Below the pieces are notes generated by a model. The model was not told where the DNA came from, did no database searches, and was given only the letters and a program-made list of their open reading frames with translations. A program made the position numbers and the translations under genes. Of a DNA stretch of 64,000 nucleotides, positions 30,944 to 38,620 are shown one piece after another. Source of the stretch: SURF-21 sp964510515 (GTDB lineage: Bacteria; Actinomycetota; Geothermincolia; Geothermincolales; RBG-13-55-18); NCBI GenBank assembly GCA_964510515.1, contig CAZEAU010000002.1, positions 62,001 through 126,000 on the forward strand. The letters are read 5' to 3'. The first letter of the stretch is position 1, and the number at the start of each line of letters is the position of its first letter.

Positions 30944-31269
30944 CGCAGCGCCCTTCGGGCGCCGCCCGGCATGCCCTTCACCCTCTCCGGCAGATCCGAG
31001 AACATGTACGGCTTGGCGATGTGGCCTGCCGCCTGCAGCCCCACGGCGCGCTCGATGCCCTCGGGGCGGTTCTTCAGCGTGGAGATGATCACCGGGATGT
31101 GGCGCGTCTGCGCCCGCGCCTTCGGTTCCTCCATTAGCTGCCAGTCGGCCGGGCCGCCGGGAAAAACCCCGGCCCCTGCAGCCGGGCAACCTTTTCCGTC
31201 TCCTGGCGTTGTGCCGGGCATCCGCATGGGCATATATATCGTATCCATGCCCTTGCTCACCCATGCCAT
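30940..31269 (-). pseudogene. Receiver-domain (response regulator) remnant
   Basis: The frame encodes HIPVIISTLKNRPEGIERAVGLQAAGHIAKPYMFSDLPERV, which follows the C-terminal half of a CheY-like receiver domain, including the conserved Lys-Pro (AKPYMF). Upstream, IYMPMRMPGTTP resembles the phosphoacceptor strand, but Pro replaces the Asp and an inserted, low-complexity stretch separates it from the rest. The N-terminal half is missing. It reads as a broken gene, and no kinase is near. Confidence 0.6.
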
Positions 31270-31290
31270 GGGGGCGGGAAGGGGTTCAAG

Positions 31291-31401
31291 TTGAAGGCAA
31301 CCCTCAATAAAGACTTTCTCAAAGGCCTCGAGCGGGGGTGGAGGCGGGTGCGGGCGAAGCTCCCCCCCATGCCGCTGGAGGGCCTGGACGGCGACGCATA
31401 A
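31291..31401 (+). CDS. 36-residue basic peptide ORF, uncertain
   Basis: TTG 31291 is preceded by GGAAGGGG at six bases. The peptide begins LKATLNKDFLKGLERGWRRVRAKLPP and ends at TAA 31399-31401. The same frame stays open after the stop for about 50 more codons (YAALRRWKPRLLSFPV and on to 31556), so this may be the N-terminus of a longer gene broken by one stop codon. No family recognised. Confidence 0.3.
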   Translation: MKATLNKDFLKGLERGWRRVRAKLPPMPLEGLDGDA

Positions 31402-31590
31402 TACGCGGCGCTGCGGCGGTGGAAGCCGCGATTGTTGTCCTTTCCGGTCTCCGGGGGGAGGAAGCTTCGCATTTGTCTGGAATCTTATATATATAGGAAT
31501 ATGCTTTCGTGGCCGATGGTCATAGAGAATAAACCGAGGAGAGGCAGGCCCTCATGACGGGGGTTGTAGTCGCTGTTCTGAGGTGCTGAG

Positions 31591-32319
31591 TTGGAGCTCA
31601 AGGTAGGTTGCTGCGGTTTCCCCCAGGCACGGCAGGTTTACTATCGCACACTTCCCCTGGTGGAGATACAAAGGACGTTCTACCAGCTGCCCAGGGTCAA
31701 GACGTCCCTGAAATGGCGCCGGGAGTCCCCGGCCCATTTCGAGTTCACCCTCAAGGCCTGGCAGCTCATAACCCACCTCCCCTCCAGCCCCACCTACCGG
31801 CGCCTCTCCCACCCCATCCCCGACGAGCTGCGCGACGCCTACGGCTCGTTCAGGCCCACCCCGGAGAGCTTCAAGGCCTGGAGGGAGACCCTGGAGGTGG
31901 CGAGGGCCATGGAGGCGGAGATAGTGGTCTTCCAGTCGCAGACCAGCTTCGGCCCGGGGCCCAAGAACACCGCCCAGATGCGCGAGTTCTTCTCCACCAT
32001 CGAGCGAGACGGGCTGCACCTGGCCTGGGAGCCCCACGGCCGCTGGAGCCCGGAGGAGGCGGGAAAGCTGTGCCGCGAGCTCGACCTCCTGCACGTGGTC
32101 GACCCCTTCCAGGGCAGGGAAAAGGCGGGCTCGATTATCTACTGGCGCCTGCACGGGGCGGGAAATTTCCGCCACCGCTACAGCGACCAGGAGCTGGGAA
32201 GGCTGGTGACCATACTGCGCAAGAGCAAGAAGAAGAGGGCCTACGTGCTCTTCAACAACATCTGCATGTGGGAGGACTCCCAGCGCTTCATGGAGATATG
32301 GGAGAAGCGCAACGCCTGA
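31591..32319 (+). CDS. DUF72 (YecE-like) family protein
   Basis: A 242-residue TIM-barrel-like protein of the DUF72/YecE family, whose function is unknown. It shows the family pattern: GCCGFPQARQVYYRTLPLVEIQRTFYQLP, then KWRRESPAHFEFTLKAWQLITH, VVFQSQTSFGP, WEPHGRW, and near the end YWRLHG and RAYVLFNNICMWEDS. TTG 31591 follows a GAGGT at seven bases. It stands alone in the plus orientation between the receiver remnant and a HEPN-like gene. Confidence 0.87.
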   Translation: MELKVGCCGFPQARQVYYRTLPLVEIQRTFYQLPRVKTSLKWRRESPAHFEFTLKAWQLITHLPSSPTYRRLSHPIPDELRDAYGSFRPTPESFKAWRETLEVARAMEAEIVVFQSQTSFGPGPKNTAQMREFFSTIERDGLHLAWEPHGRWSPEEAGKLCRELDLLHVVDPFQGREKAGSIIYWRLHGAGNFRHRYSDQELGRLVTILRKSKKKRAYVLFNNICMWEDSQRFMEIWEKRNA

Positions 32320-32346
32320 CGCCGCCCGCGATCCGCCCCGGGGCCC

Positions 32347-32769
32347 TCATCCCCGCGCCCGCGCCGCAATCTCCTCCAGGAAGGAGCGCGCATCGCTCAG
32401 GCAGGCGGCGGCGGTGAGCGGATCGGGCTCCATCTCCCCTTCGCTGACGCGGCGGTAGAGGTCGGCCACGATGGGCAGGGCGCGCCGGTTCTCATGGCTC
32501 AGGGGCAGCGAGGGGGTCTGGTCACGGAAGCGCTGCAGGACCTCCTCCCACCCCGAGGCGCCCTCCCCGCGGCCCTCGAGGGCGGAGCCGGCCGCGTAGA
32601 GCATGCCCAGAAAAGCGTTGGCGATGGCCTCCCCCGGCAGGCCCCCGGCGAGCATGCCCTCGGCGGCGGCAAGGGTGAGGTGGGCCTGGTCCAGCCAGTG
32701 CGAATTCTCTTCCTCCCAGTCGAACAACCCGCCGCCTCCCTTCGCCGCGCCCGCATGGGCTGCCATCAC
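32347..32769 (-). CDS. HEPN-like helical protein
   Basis: A 140-residue, mostly helical protein. The segment HWLDQAHLTLAAAEGMLAGGLPGEAIANAFLGMLYAAGSAL matches the first half of HEPN/UPF0332 domains, in which an Ala-rich helix pair forms the core. The R-x4-6-H motif of HEPN nucleases is not seen. No nucleotidyltransferase (MNT) gene is adjacent, so a TA role is not supported. Function unknown; assignment from fold pattern only. Confidence 0.55.
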   Translation of the reverse strand: MMAAHAGAAKGGGGLFDWEEENSHWLDQAHLTLAAAEGMLAGGLPGEAIANAFLGMLYAAGSALEGRGEGASGWEEVLQRFRDQTPSLPLSHENRRALPIVADLYRRVSEGEMEPDPLTAAACLSDARSFLEEIAARARG

Positions 32770-32874
32770 GCATATACTACCTTATAATGTGGGGATGTGG
32801 AGGGCGACCGGCGTCAAACCGGGCGGGCCCAGGCGCGGGCCCCCGCCCCGTGGCGGCGACGATTCGGAGGGAGA

Positions 32875-33738
32875 TTGCGCTTCTTTAAATATCATAGCCT
32901 GGGGAACGACTACATACTGCTGGACGCCCTGGAGAAACCGCTGCGGCTCGCGCCGGCGGACATCCACATGCTCTGCCACCGCCACCTCGGCATCGGCGGG
33001 GACGGCATCATCGTCATGGAGCCATCGCCGCGGGCCGTGTGCCGCATGCTCAACTACAACCCCGACGCCAGCCAGGCGGAGGTGAGCGGCAACGGCCTGC
33101 GCTGCCTGGCCAAACACCTCTACGACATGGGCATATACCGCGGGAAGGAGATGCTCGTGGAGACGCCCTCGGGGGTGAGGAGGCTCATCATCCGCACCGG
33201 CATGCGCCGGGTGAGCTCGGTGGAGGTGCACATGGGGGGGGCGGACTTCCGCCGCTCCTCCATCCCCATGCAGGGCGAGGGGGAGGAGGCCGTGGAGATG
33301 CCCCTGGAGGCGGCGGGGCACACGGTGAACGCCACCTGCCTCTCCGTGGGCAACCCCCATTGCGTCCTCTTCCTCGCCGACCTGGAGGACGCCCTGGTGG
33401 ACGAGCTGGGCCCGGCCATCGAGAACCACCACCTCTTCCCCCTGCGCGTCAACGTCGAGTTCGCCCAGGTGATGAACGTCTCCGAGATGCGCCTGCGTTC
33501 CTGGGAGAGGGGCGCGGGGGAGACCATGGCCAGCGCGACCGGCGCCTCGGCCGCCGTGGCCGCCGCCCTGCGTACCCGCAGGTGCAAGAGGAGGGTCCAC
33601 GTGCAGCAGCCGGGCGGGCTCATGGAGGTGGAGGTGGCCGCGGACGGCGGCATCGTCACCCGCGGCCCCGCCAGGCGCGTCTTCGCGGGCACCCTGGACG
33701 AGGACTGGCGGGAACGCAGCCGCATCATCCTGGCCTAG
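32875..33738 (+). CDS. DapF-family epimerase homologue with both catalytic cysteines replaced by serine
   Basis: A 287-residue two-lobe protein of the diaminopimelate epimerase fold (FKYHSLGNDYILLD near the start, GGDGIIVMEP, SVGNPHCVLF). DapF uses two cysteines as acid and base. Here the first motif reads EVSGNGLRC, with Ser71 where Cys belongs, and the second reads ERGAGETMASATGASA, with Ser220 where Cys belongs. The paired change is unlikely to preserve ordinary DapF chemistry, so another isomerase, lyase or binding role is likely; this is an inference. TTG 32875 has GGAGGGA close upstream; about 26 upstream codons are open but unrelated. Confidence 0.85.
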   Translation: MRFFKYHSLGNDYILLDALEKPLRLAPADIHMLCHRHLGIGGDGIIVMEPSPRAVCRMLNYNPDASQAEVSGNGLRCLAKHLYDMGIYRGKEMLVETPSGVRRLIIRTGMRRVSSVEVHMGGADFRRSSIPMQGEGEEAVEMPLEAAGHTVNATCLSVGNPHCVLFLADLEDALVDELGPAIENHHLFPLRVNVEFAQVMNVSEMRLRSWERGAGETMASATGASAAVAAALRTRRCKRRVHVQQPGGLMEVEVAADGGIVTRGPARRVFAGTLDEDWRERSRIILA

Positions 33739-33781
33739 GGCGGATGGCCCGGGCTCGAGGGATGGCGCCCTCGTTCCGCGC

Positions 33782-33811
33782 AGCGCCGGGGTCGGCGCCA
33801 GCGCTTTTTTT
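33782..33811 (+). terminator. Rho-independent terminator of the DapF-like gene
   Basis: AGCGC pairs with GCGCT, and an inner GCGCCG/CGGCGC stem is possible, directly followed by a run of T's (33805-33811), 44 bp after the stop codon. Confidence 0.65.
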
Positions 33812-34094
33812 GCGCCCGGAGGCGCATGCCGGAGGCGTGGAAGGCCGGGGCTGGCGGCAGATGCGGCTACCCGGCAGCGCCGCTGGCGGCACCCGGCCTC
33901 ACCTTCCATATGCAAGCCGGCCCCTACGATGACACGTTCGGAAGAACATGTGCCACCCCGGCCCCGGAGAGGAGCCGGGAAAAACACCTGCGACCCGGCC
34001 CCCGCAAGGGCCGACGAAGGGAAGAACACCCGCGAAGCCGCTTCCGCTGGCGCTGGCTTGAAGCATGAGAGAGCCCTTTTCCCCAGGAGCAGGC
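33812..34094. other. Non-coding gap with weak short tandem repeats
   Basis: Between the terminator and the first REPIN unit there is no gene. Segments GGAAGAACATG, GGGAAAAACACC and GGGAAGAACACC near 33950, 33976 and 34018 are imperfect short repeats, probably edges of more REPIN debris. Confidence 0.35.
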
Positions 34095-34332
34095 GCCAGG
34101 AGGAAAGCATGGGGCCACGTCTTGCAATCTTGAGGTAAAACCCCTGGTGCGAACAGGCAAGATACCGAAGCAGGCAAAGAACAAGACCTGACCCCATCCG
34201 TCAGCGGGAGCTGCCGCCGGGAAGAAAGCGTGGGGCCACGTCTTGCAATCTTGAGGTAAAACCCCTGGTGCGAACAGGCAAGATACCGAAGCAGGCAAAG
34301 AACAAGACCTGACCCCATCCGTCAGCGGGAGC
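34095..34332 (-). repeat. Tandem REPIN-like elements, copies 2 and 3
   Basis: Two nearly identical units lie at 34095-34211 and 34216-34332, a period of 121 bp. The conserved core of each runs from TGGGGCCACGTCTTG (34110; 34231) to CAAGACCTGACCCCA (ending 34196; 34317). These arms are inverted repeats with 12 of 15 matches, so each unit can fold into a hairpin. The second unit's outer end contains the fmdE-like stop codon. Related copies lie at 6.4 and 40.95 kb. Confidence 0.85.
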
Positions 34333-34867
34333 AGGGGATGCAGAGGCGGCGGCCGCCGCTCTCCACCACGCGCGTCTCCATGACGGGCTCGCCGCAGTTG
34401 TCGCAGGGCACGGACTGATGGATGCGCGCCTTCTCCGGGAGCTCGAAGTCGATCTCCTCCACGGTGAAAAGCTCGTCCAGCGGGGCGGTCAGCATGACGC
34501 GCAACGCCTCCTCCCTGCGCCGCTGCGGGTCCATGTCCTCGCCGGCCGGGAAGCCGGCGCCGGCCTTGAGGCTCACCCGCAGCGCCCGGCCCGGCCTCTC
34601 CCGCGAGGCGAAGGTGAAGACCTGCTTGCCGTGGTCCAGGTAGAAGAGGTTGCCCTTGCCGAAGGTGCAGCCGGCGAGGTATTGCACCGCGTCCACGCTG
34701 CAGGAGTCGTTCTCCACCACGCACACCAGCTCCTCGTCGTAGGCGCGGGCGATGCCCATCCTCTCCATGGCCGCCTTGACCGCCCTGTAGCCTATGGCCA
34801 GCCCGGGGCAGGTATGGCCGTGGAAGGCCGCGGCCTCCCTGTAGTCCTCGGGAATATATGCGTCCAC
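34322..34867 (-). CDS. FmdE-domain protein with C-terminal zinc ribbon
   Basis: A 181-residue protein of the FmdE/formylmethanofuran dehydrogenase subunit E family. The N-terminal domain has HGHTCPGLAIGYR and later VENDSCSVDAVQYLAGCTFGKGNL, which bind metal through His and Cys. The C-terminal part is a zinc ribbon (CDNCGEPV...LCIPC). Such proteins occur widely outside methanogens and their role is unclear; metal handling or molybdenum-enzyme linked chemistry is proposed. The SD is AAAAGGAGG. The gene lies next to a VOC gene in the same orientation. Confidence 0.85.
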   Translation of the reverse strand: MDAYIPEDYREAAAFHGHTCPGLAIGYRAVKAAMERMGIARAYDEELVCVVENDSCSVDAVQYLAGCTFGKGNLFYLDHGKQVFTFASRERPGRALRVSLKAGAGFPAGEDMDPQRRREEALRVMLTAPLDELFTVEEIDFELPEKARIHQSVPCDNCGEPVMETRVVESGGRRLCIPCSR

Positions 34868-34898
34868 CGTTTCTACCTCCTTTTGGCGAGCTTCCTCT

Positions 34899-35909
34899 TC
34901 ACAGCAGCCTCAGGGCGGCGGCCGCCTTCAGCGCGCCCCCCAAGAGCGGCTTGACCACGCGGGGGGGCATGCGCAGCACCTTCTCCACCTCCACCATCTC
35001 CACCACGTTGCCATCCGGGTCCTTGATGTAGGAAAAGCGGCCCGCGGTCCCGGAGCCCATGTCCACGCGGGTGGGGGGGTGGAAGAGCTCCGCTCCCCTG
35101 GAGATGACGGCGTTCGTCGTCTCCCCCAGGTCGCTGACGTCGAAGGCCATCTCCATGAGGCCGACGTCTCCCCACCTGCGCCCCTCGTAAACGACCTTGC
35201 CCCGGTAGGCGGGAGTGTGCACCAGCTTGACGATGGCCCGCTCCAGCAGGGGCATGGCGCTGGAGCCCTCGCCGCGGTGGCCGAGCACGGCCACCTCCAT
35301 CTCCCTGCCCCCCGTGACGGCGTCCAGCTCCGGCATGCGGCCCTTGAACTCGTGCAGGACATCGCCGAAACCGAGCACGTCGCGGTAGAACGAGCGGGCC
35401 CTCTTCAGGTCGCCAACGCCGATGGCCACGTGCCTGACGCCGCCGACGGCGGGCCCGGCCCCTCCCTTCTCCTCCACCAGCTGCAGGAGCAGGCCGTCGG
35501 GGTCGCGCAGGTAGGCGTAGCGCTCCCTCCCGCCGCTGCTGAGCTCCATGCTGCGCACCGGGGTCAGGAACTCCACCCCCCTGCTCTTGAGGTTGAGGTA
35601 GAGCTGGTCGAGGCCGAAGGCCTTGAGGCCGAGCTCCAGGTAGCCGATGTCCCCCCACTGCACCGCTTGCGGCGCCTCCTGCGGTCTCGTGGAGGTGTGC
35701 TCGATGAGCTCGATGGCCGCTCCGCCCCGGGCATTGGCGGCCATGAGCGCCCGCAGCTCGACCAGGGCGCCGATGATGGGGGTCATCTCCTCCATGTAGC
35801 TGGTCTTGTCGCTGAGCTTGACGCGAAAACCCATCATCCTGCGGTAGAAGTCGTAGGTGCGCCCGGTGTCGTGCACCCCTATCCCCACGTGCTGGAAAGC
35901 GGTGATCAA
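34899..35909 (-). CDS. Tandem VOC/glyoxalase-fold protein
   Basis: A 336-residue protein with two vicinal-oxygen-chelate domains. The first begins HVGIGVHDTGRTYDFYRRMMGFRVKL and the second HVAIGVGDLKRARSFYRDVLGFGDVL. Each has the YAYLRDPDGLLLQLVE or FSYIKDPDGNVVEMVE end motif, which carries a metal-binding Glu. Substrate unknown; glyoxalase, extradiol dioxygenase and epimerase roles are all possible. TTG 35909 has GGAGGGA at seven bases; codons upstream are GC-rich filler. A GATAAT -10-like box lies near 35975. It may be co-transcribed with the FmdE-like gene. Confidence 0.87.
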   Translation of the reverse strand: MITAFQHVGIGVHDTGRTYDFYRRMMGFRVKLSDKTSYMEEMTPIIGALVELRALMAANARGGAAIELIEHTSTRPQEAPQAVQWGDIGYLELGLKAFGLDQLYLNLKSRGVEFLTPVRSMELSSGGRERYAYLRDPDGLLLQLVEEKGGAGPAVGGVRHVAIGVGDLKRARSFYRDVLGFGDVLHEFKGRMPELDAVTGGREMEVAVLGHRGEGSSAMPLLERAIVKLVHTPAYRGKVVYEGRRWGDVGLMEMAFDVSDLGETTNAVISRGAELFHPPTRVDMGSGTAGRFSYIKDPDGNVVEMVEVEKVLRMPPRVVKPLLGGALKAAAALRLL

Positions 35910-36096
35910 GGCAATCCCTCCTCCGTTCGGCTCCCGCGCCCGGCCCGGCCTCGCAAATCCGCCGCCGCCTGCTAGATTATCCCCAGCGCTAGCGGAGGGC
36001 AAGCGCCCACCGGGGGCCTCCCCTCCGCCTCCCGGGGGGACTTGCCCGCGAAGCGGAAGGGGCCGCCCATGCCCCCCCGGGCCGGCCTTCACCTCC

Positions 36097-36525
36097 CATT
36101 ATCCCCCTCCGCGCGCGGGCGCGGGATGTGACCCATCGGGCTGTTTCTCTCCCTTGCCATTATCCCCCTCCGCGCGCGGGCGCGGGACGATCACCGCCCT
36201 TGACGCCGCGGGGAGGGCCGGGCCGCCTCCTCCCCGGCCCGGCCTTCTCTATGCATTATCCCCCGCGCGCGGTGAAAGGCAGGCTGCGCGGCGCCCCCTA
36301 GAGGGCGGGCTGCAGATTACCCCCCGCGCGCGGCGAAAGGCAGCCGGAGCTCTTTGACCGCAAGGTGGGCGCAAACGCATTTTCCCCCCGCGCGGGGAAA
36401 TATATATCTGAACCAGGGTTTGTGGATGGGTTTTGCCCATTAACCCCGCGCGGGGAAATATATATCTGAACCAGGGTTTGTGAGTGGGTTTTGCCCATTA
36501 CCCCCGCGCGGGAAAAGGTAATAAA
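36097..36525. repeat. Seven-unit array of palindromic CATTA-CCCC-GCGCG repeats
   Basis: The motif CATTA(T/C/A)CCCC followed by a GC palindrome (best form CCCCGCGCGGGG) begins at 36097, 36158, 36254, 36315 (degenerate), 36378 (CATTTTCCCC), 36438 and 36496. Spacings are 61, 96, 61, 63, 60 and 58 bp. Sub-pairs share longer flanks: units 1-2 share the GCGCGCGGGCGCGGGA side, 3-4 share the GAAAGGCAG side, and 5-6 share ATATATATCTGAACCAGG. The array fills the gap upstream of the DUF2804 gene. Confidence 0.85.
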
Positions 36526-36562
36526 ATTGGGGATAGTTGCCCCGACGAGGAAAGGAGCGGCC

Positions 36563-37612
36563 TTGCGCACGATAAAGAAAACCCCCGCGCGCCTGGTGGA
36601 GGACGGCAGGGTAGTGGAGTTCGGCGCCTTCGCGGAACCGTTCCGGGAGCTCAATTTGCGGGAGGCGGAGATCTTCCCCCGCGGCGGCAGCCGCTTGCGC
36701 GGCCTGGCCCGCTTCCGCCTCAAGGAATGGCAGCACTACGGGGTGATACACCCCCGCCACTATTTCGGCATGGTCATCTTCGACGCCAAGTTCCTCAGCA
36801 TCTCCTTTCTCTACCATTTCGACCGCCAGAGCGGCGCCATGCAGGAACATGCGCATCAGGCCCCGGGGGGGAGGGCCAAGGTCGCCGAGACCACCTGGCA
36901 CGGGGAATGCTCCTTCTCCTCCCGGGGATATTCGCTCTCCTTCCAGAACCGCCTGCAGGAGGGCTATCACCGCGTGCGGGTGGACGCCGCGCAGACGGCC
37001 AGGCTGCCCTCCATCGCGGGCGAGTTCCGCATGCTGGAGGACGTCTCCCGCTACCAGCCCCTGGTGGTGGTGAGCCCCTTCGCCCCCAACCGCCCCCTCT
37101 ATACCCACAAGGCCGCCTGCCCGGTGGAGGGGAAGCTGAGCGTGGGCGGCGAGGAGGTCGAGCTGGACCCCTCCCGGGACGTATGCCTGCTGGACGAACA
37201 GAAGGCCTTCTACCCCTACCGCAGCTTCTGGAAGTGGCTGTGCTTCGGGGGCTTCGAGCCCGGGGGCAGGCTGCTCGCCGCCAACCTGTGCCACAACATC
37301 ATCGCCGACGACGAGGAGTACAGCGAGAACTGCTACTGGGTGGACGGCAAGATACACCTCACCGGGGCCGCCCGCTTCGGCTACAGCGAAGCCGACATGC
37401 TCGGCCCATGGTTCGTGAACACCACCGACGGCCTAGTGAACCTGGTCTTCCGCCCCCAGGGGGAGCGCGCGGAGCGCATAAAGCTGGGGCCCATCCTCTC
37501 CGATTTCCACCAGCCCTTCGGGCTGTTCCGGGGGAACATGGGAGAGGGCGCGGGCGCGGTCGGGGTGGAGGGCCTCTTCGGCCTGTGCGAGCAGCATATA
37601 ACCAGGTATTGA
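36563..37612 (+). CDS. DUF2804 family protein
   Basis: A 349-residue protein of the DUF2804 family, widespread in actinomycetes and without a known reaction. It shows family-like stretches such as LARFRLKEWQHYGV, FHMV-type beta strands (FGMVIFDAKFLSISFLYHFDR), WKWLCFGGFEPGGRLLAANLCHN and ENCYWVDGKIHLTGAARF. Tryptophan- and His-rich strands suggest a beta-barrel, lipocalin-like fold. TTG 36563 is preceded by AAAGGAG. No signal peptide is present. The repeat array sits immediately upstream. Confidence 0.82.
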   Translation: MRTIKKTPARLVEDGRVVEFGAFAEPFRELNLREAEIFPRGGSRLRGLARFRLKEWQHYGVIHPRHYFGMVIFDAKFLSISFLYHFDRQSGAMQEHAHQAPGGRAKVAETTWHGECSFSSRGYSLSFQNRLQEGYHRVRVDAAQTARLPSIAGEFRMLEDVSRYQPLVVVSPFAPNRPLYTHKAACPVEGKLSVGGEEVELDPSRDVCLLDEQKAFYPYRSFWKWLCFGGFEPGGRLLAANLCHNIIADDEEYSENCYWVDGKIHLTGAARFGYSEADMLGPWFVNTTDGLVNLVFRPQGERAERIKLGPILSDFHQPFGLFRGNMGEGAGAVGVEGLFGLCEQHITRY

Positions 37613-37675
37613 GCCGCGCCCGCCTCTCCGCGCAGAAGCCCGGGTGTTGGAAGGGGCGAACGGGGGTGATGCGCC

Positions 37676-37830
37676 TTGCACGTGCTGGCGTGCCCCGCGA
37701 TGTCCGTGGACGATAAACACCGCGCCCTCCACGCCTCGCTGATGGGGGTGTTCATTTCGAGATAGAGGTCCTGGAAGCGCTGCCGCGCGGCGACGAGAGG
37801 TGCCGCTTCCGCGTCACGCGGCGCGGCGGA
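37676..37830 (+). pseudogene. Possible frameshifted 3' remnant of a V4R-like gene
   Basis: One frame reads LHVLACPAMSVDDKHRALHA and on to a TAG at 37763-37765. Another frame continues with IEVLEALPRGDERCRFRV, which looks like the end of a V4R or related small-molecule-binding domain. Joining the frames would give a plausible C-terminal half, but the N-terminus is absent. The remaining 37613-37978 gap has nothing else recognisable. Confidence 0.25.
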
Positions 37831-37978
37831 TGGGGGAGCCGCCGAAGGGGCCGGGGCCCGCCCGCGGGGAGAAGCGGCGCGGCCATTCCCCCGGGGCCGC
37901 ATGCTCGGCGCGCGGGGAGCGAGGTCGTCCGGGGGGCGATACGGCACGCATGGGCAGAGGACATTCCCCGCGCGTCGC

Positions 37979-38620
37979 TCAGGCGCTCTCCTCGCCGCTG
38001 CGGCGCAGGTCCTCGAAATAGGCGGCGGCGAACCTGCCCTGCCTGAGCTCCTCGACCAGCTCCTCCTCGCTGGCGATATCTCTCTCGAACACGGTCACGC
38101 ACTTCCCCACCTGCCAGATGGCGTGGGCGTCGCTGCCGCCGGTGCCGCGCAGCCCGCATTCCGCGGCGGCGGCCAGGGCGGCCTCGTTGCAGCGCGGGGT
38201 GTTGGCGCCGTTCAGGGTCTCGATGGCCACGACACGGTCGGCGATCTCGCGCGGGAAGGTATGCGCGTGCATGTGCTTGCGGCCCCATCCGCGGCAGGGG
38301 TGCGCGGGAACGATCACCGCGCCGTCCTCCTCCGCCATATCCACCAGCTCGTCGAAAGTCGTGAGGTGATAGCGGGTCTCGCGCTTGAGGCCGTAAACGA
38401 GCATGTCGCCCATCTCGGTATATATCTCCACGCCGCGGAATACGGGGTATCCGCTGGCGGCGGCGAACTCGACCATCTTGTTGGCCCCGCGATGGGAGTG
38501 GTGCTCGGTGACGCAGATGGCGTCGAGGCCCATCTCCATCGCCCTGTCCAGCAGCTCCTGGGGGCCCAGCTGGGAACAGATGGATCCCAGGTTGGTGTGG
38601 ATATGAAGGTCGATTATCAT
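37979..38620 (-). CDS. PHP-domain metal-dependent phosphoesterase (second of pair)
   Basis: A 213-residue PHP-fold phosphoesterase, related to histidinol-phosphatase/trpH-type enzymes. Metal ligands are visible: HIHT near residue 7, TEHHSH, GVEIYTE, VPAHPCRGWG and GGSDAH. It is shorter than HisJ, so a nucleotide or small phosphate ester is a likely substrate. ATG 38620 overlaps the TGA of the upstream paralogue (ATGA overlap), so translation is coupled. About half of its residues match that paralogue by eye. Confidence 0.87.
   Translation of the reverse strand: MIIDLHIHTNLGSICSQLGPQELLDRAMEMGLDAICVTEHHSHRGANKMVEFAAASGYPVFRGVEIYTEMGDMLVYGLKRETRYHLTTFDELVDMAEEDGAVIVPAHPCRGWGRKHMHAHTFPREIADRVVAIETLNGANTPRCNEAALAAAAECGLRGTGGSDAHAIWQVGKCVTVFERDIASEEELVEELRQGRFAAAYFEDLRRSGEESA

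Noticed and set aside
32347..32769. The HEPN-like gene as a toxin of a HEPN/MNT pair.
   Set aside because: No nucleotidyltransferase gene is adjacent and the nuclease motif is absent.
36097..36525. The 60-bp spaced repeats looked like a CRISPR array.
   Set aside because: The repeats differ in sequence between units, some spacers are copies of each other, and no cas gene is present.
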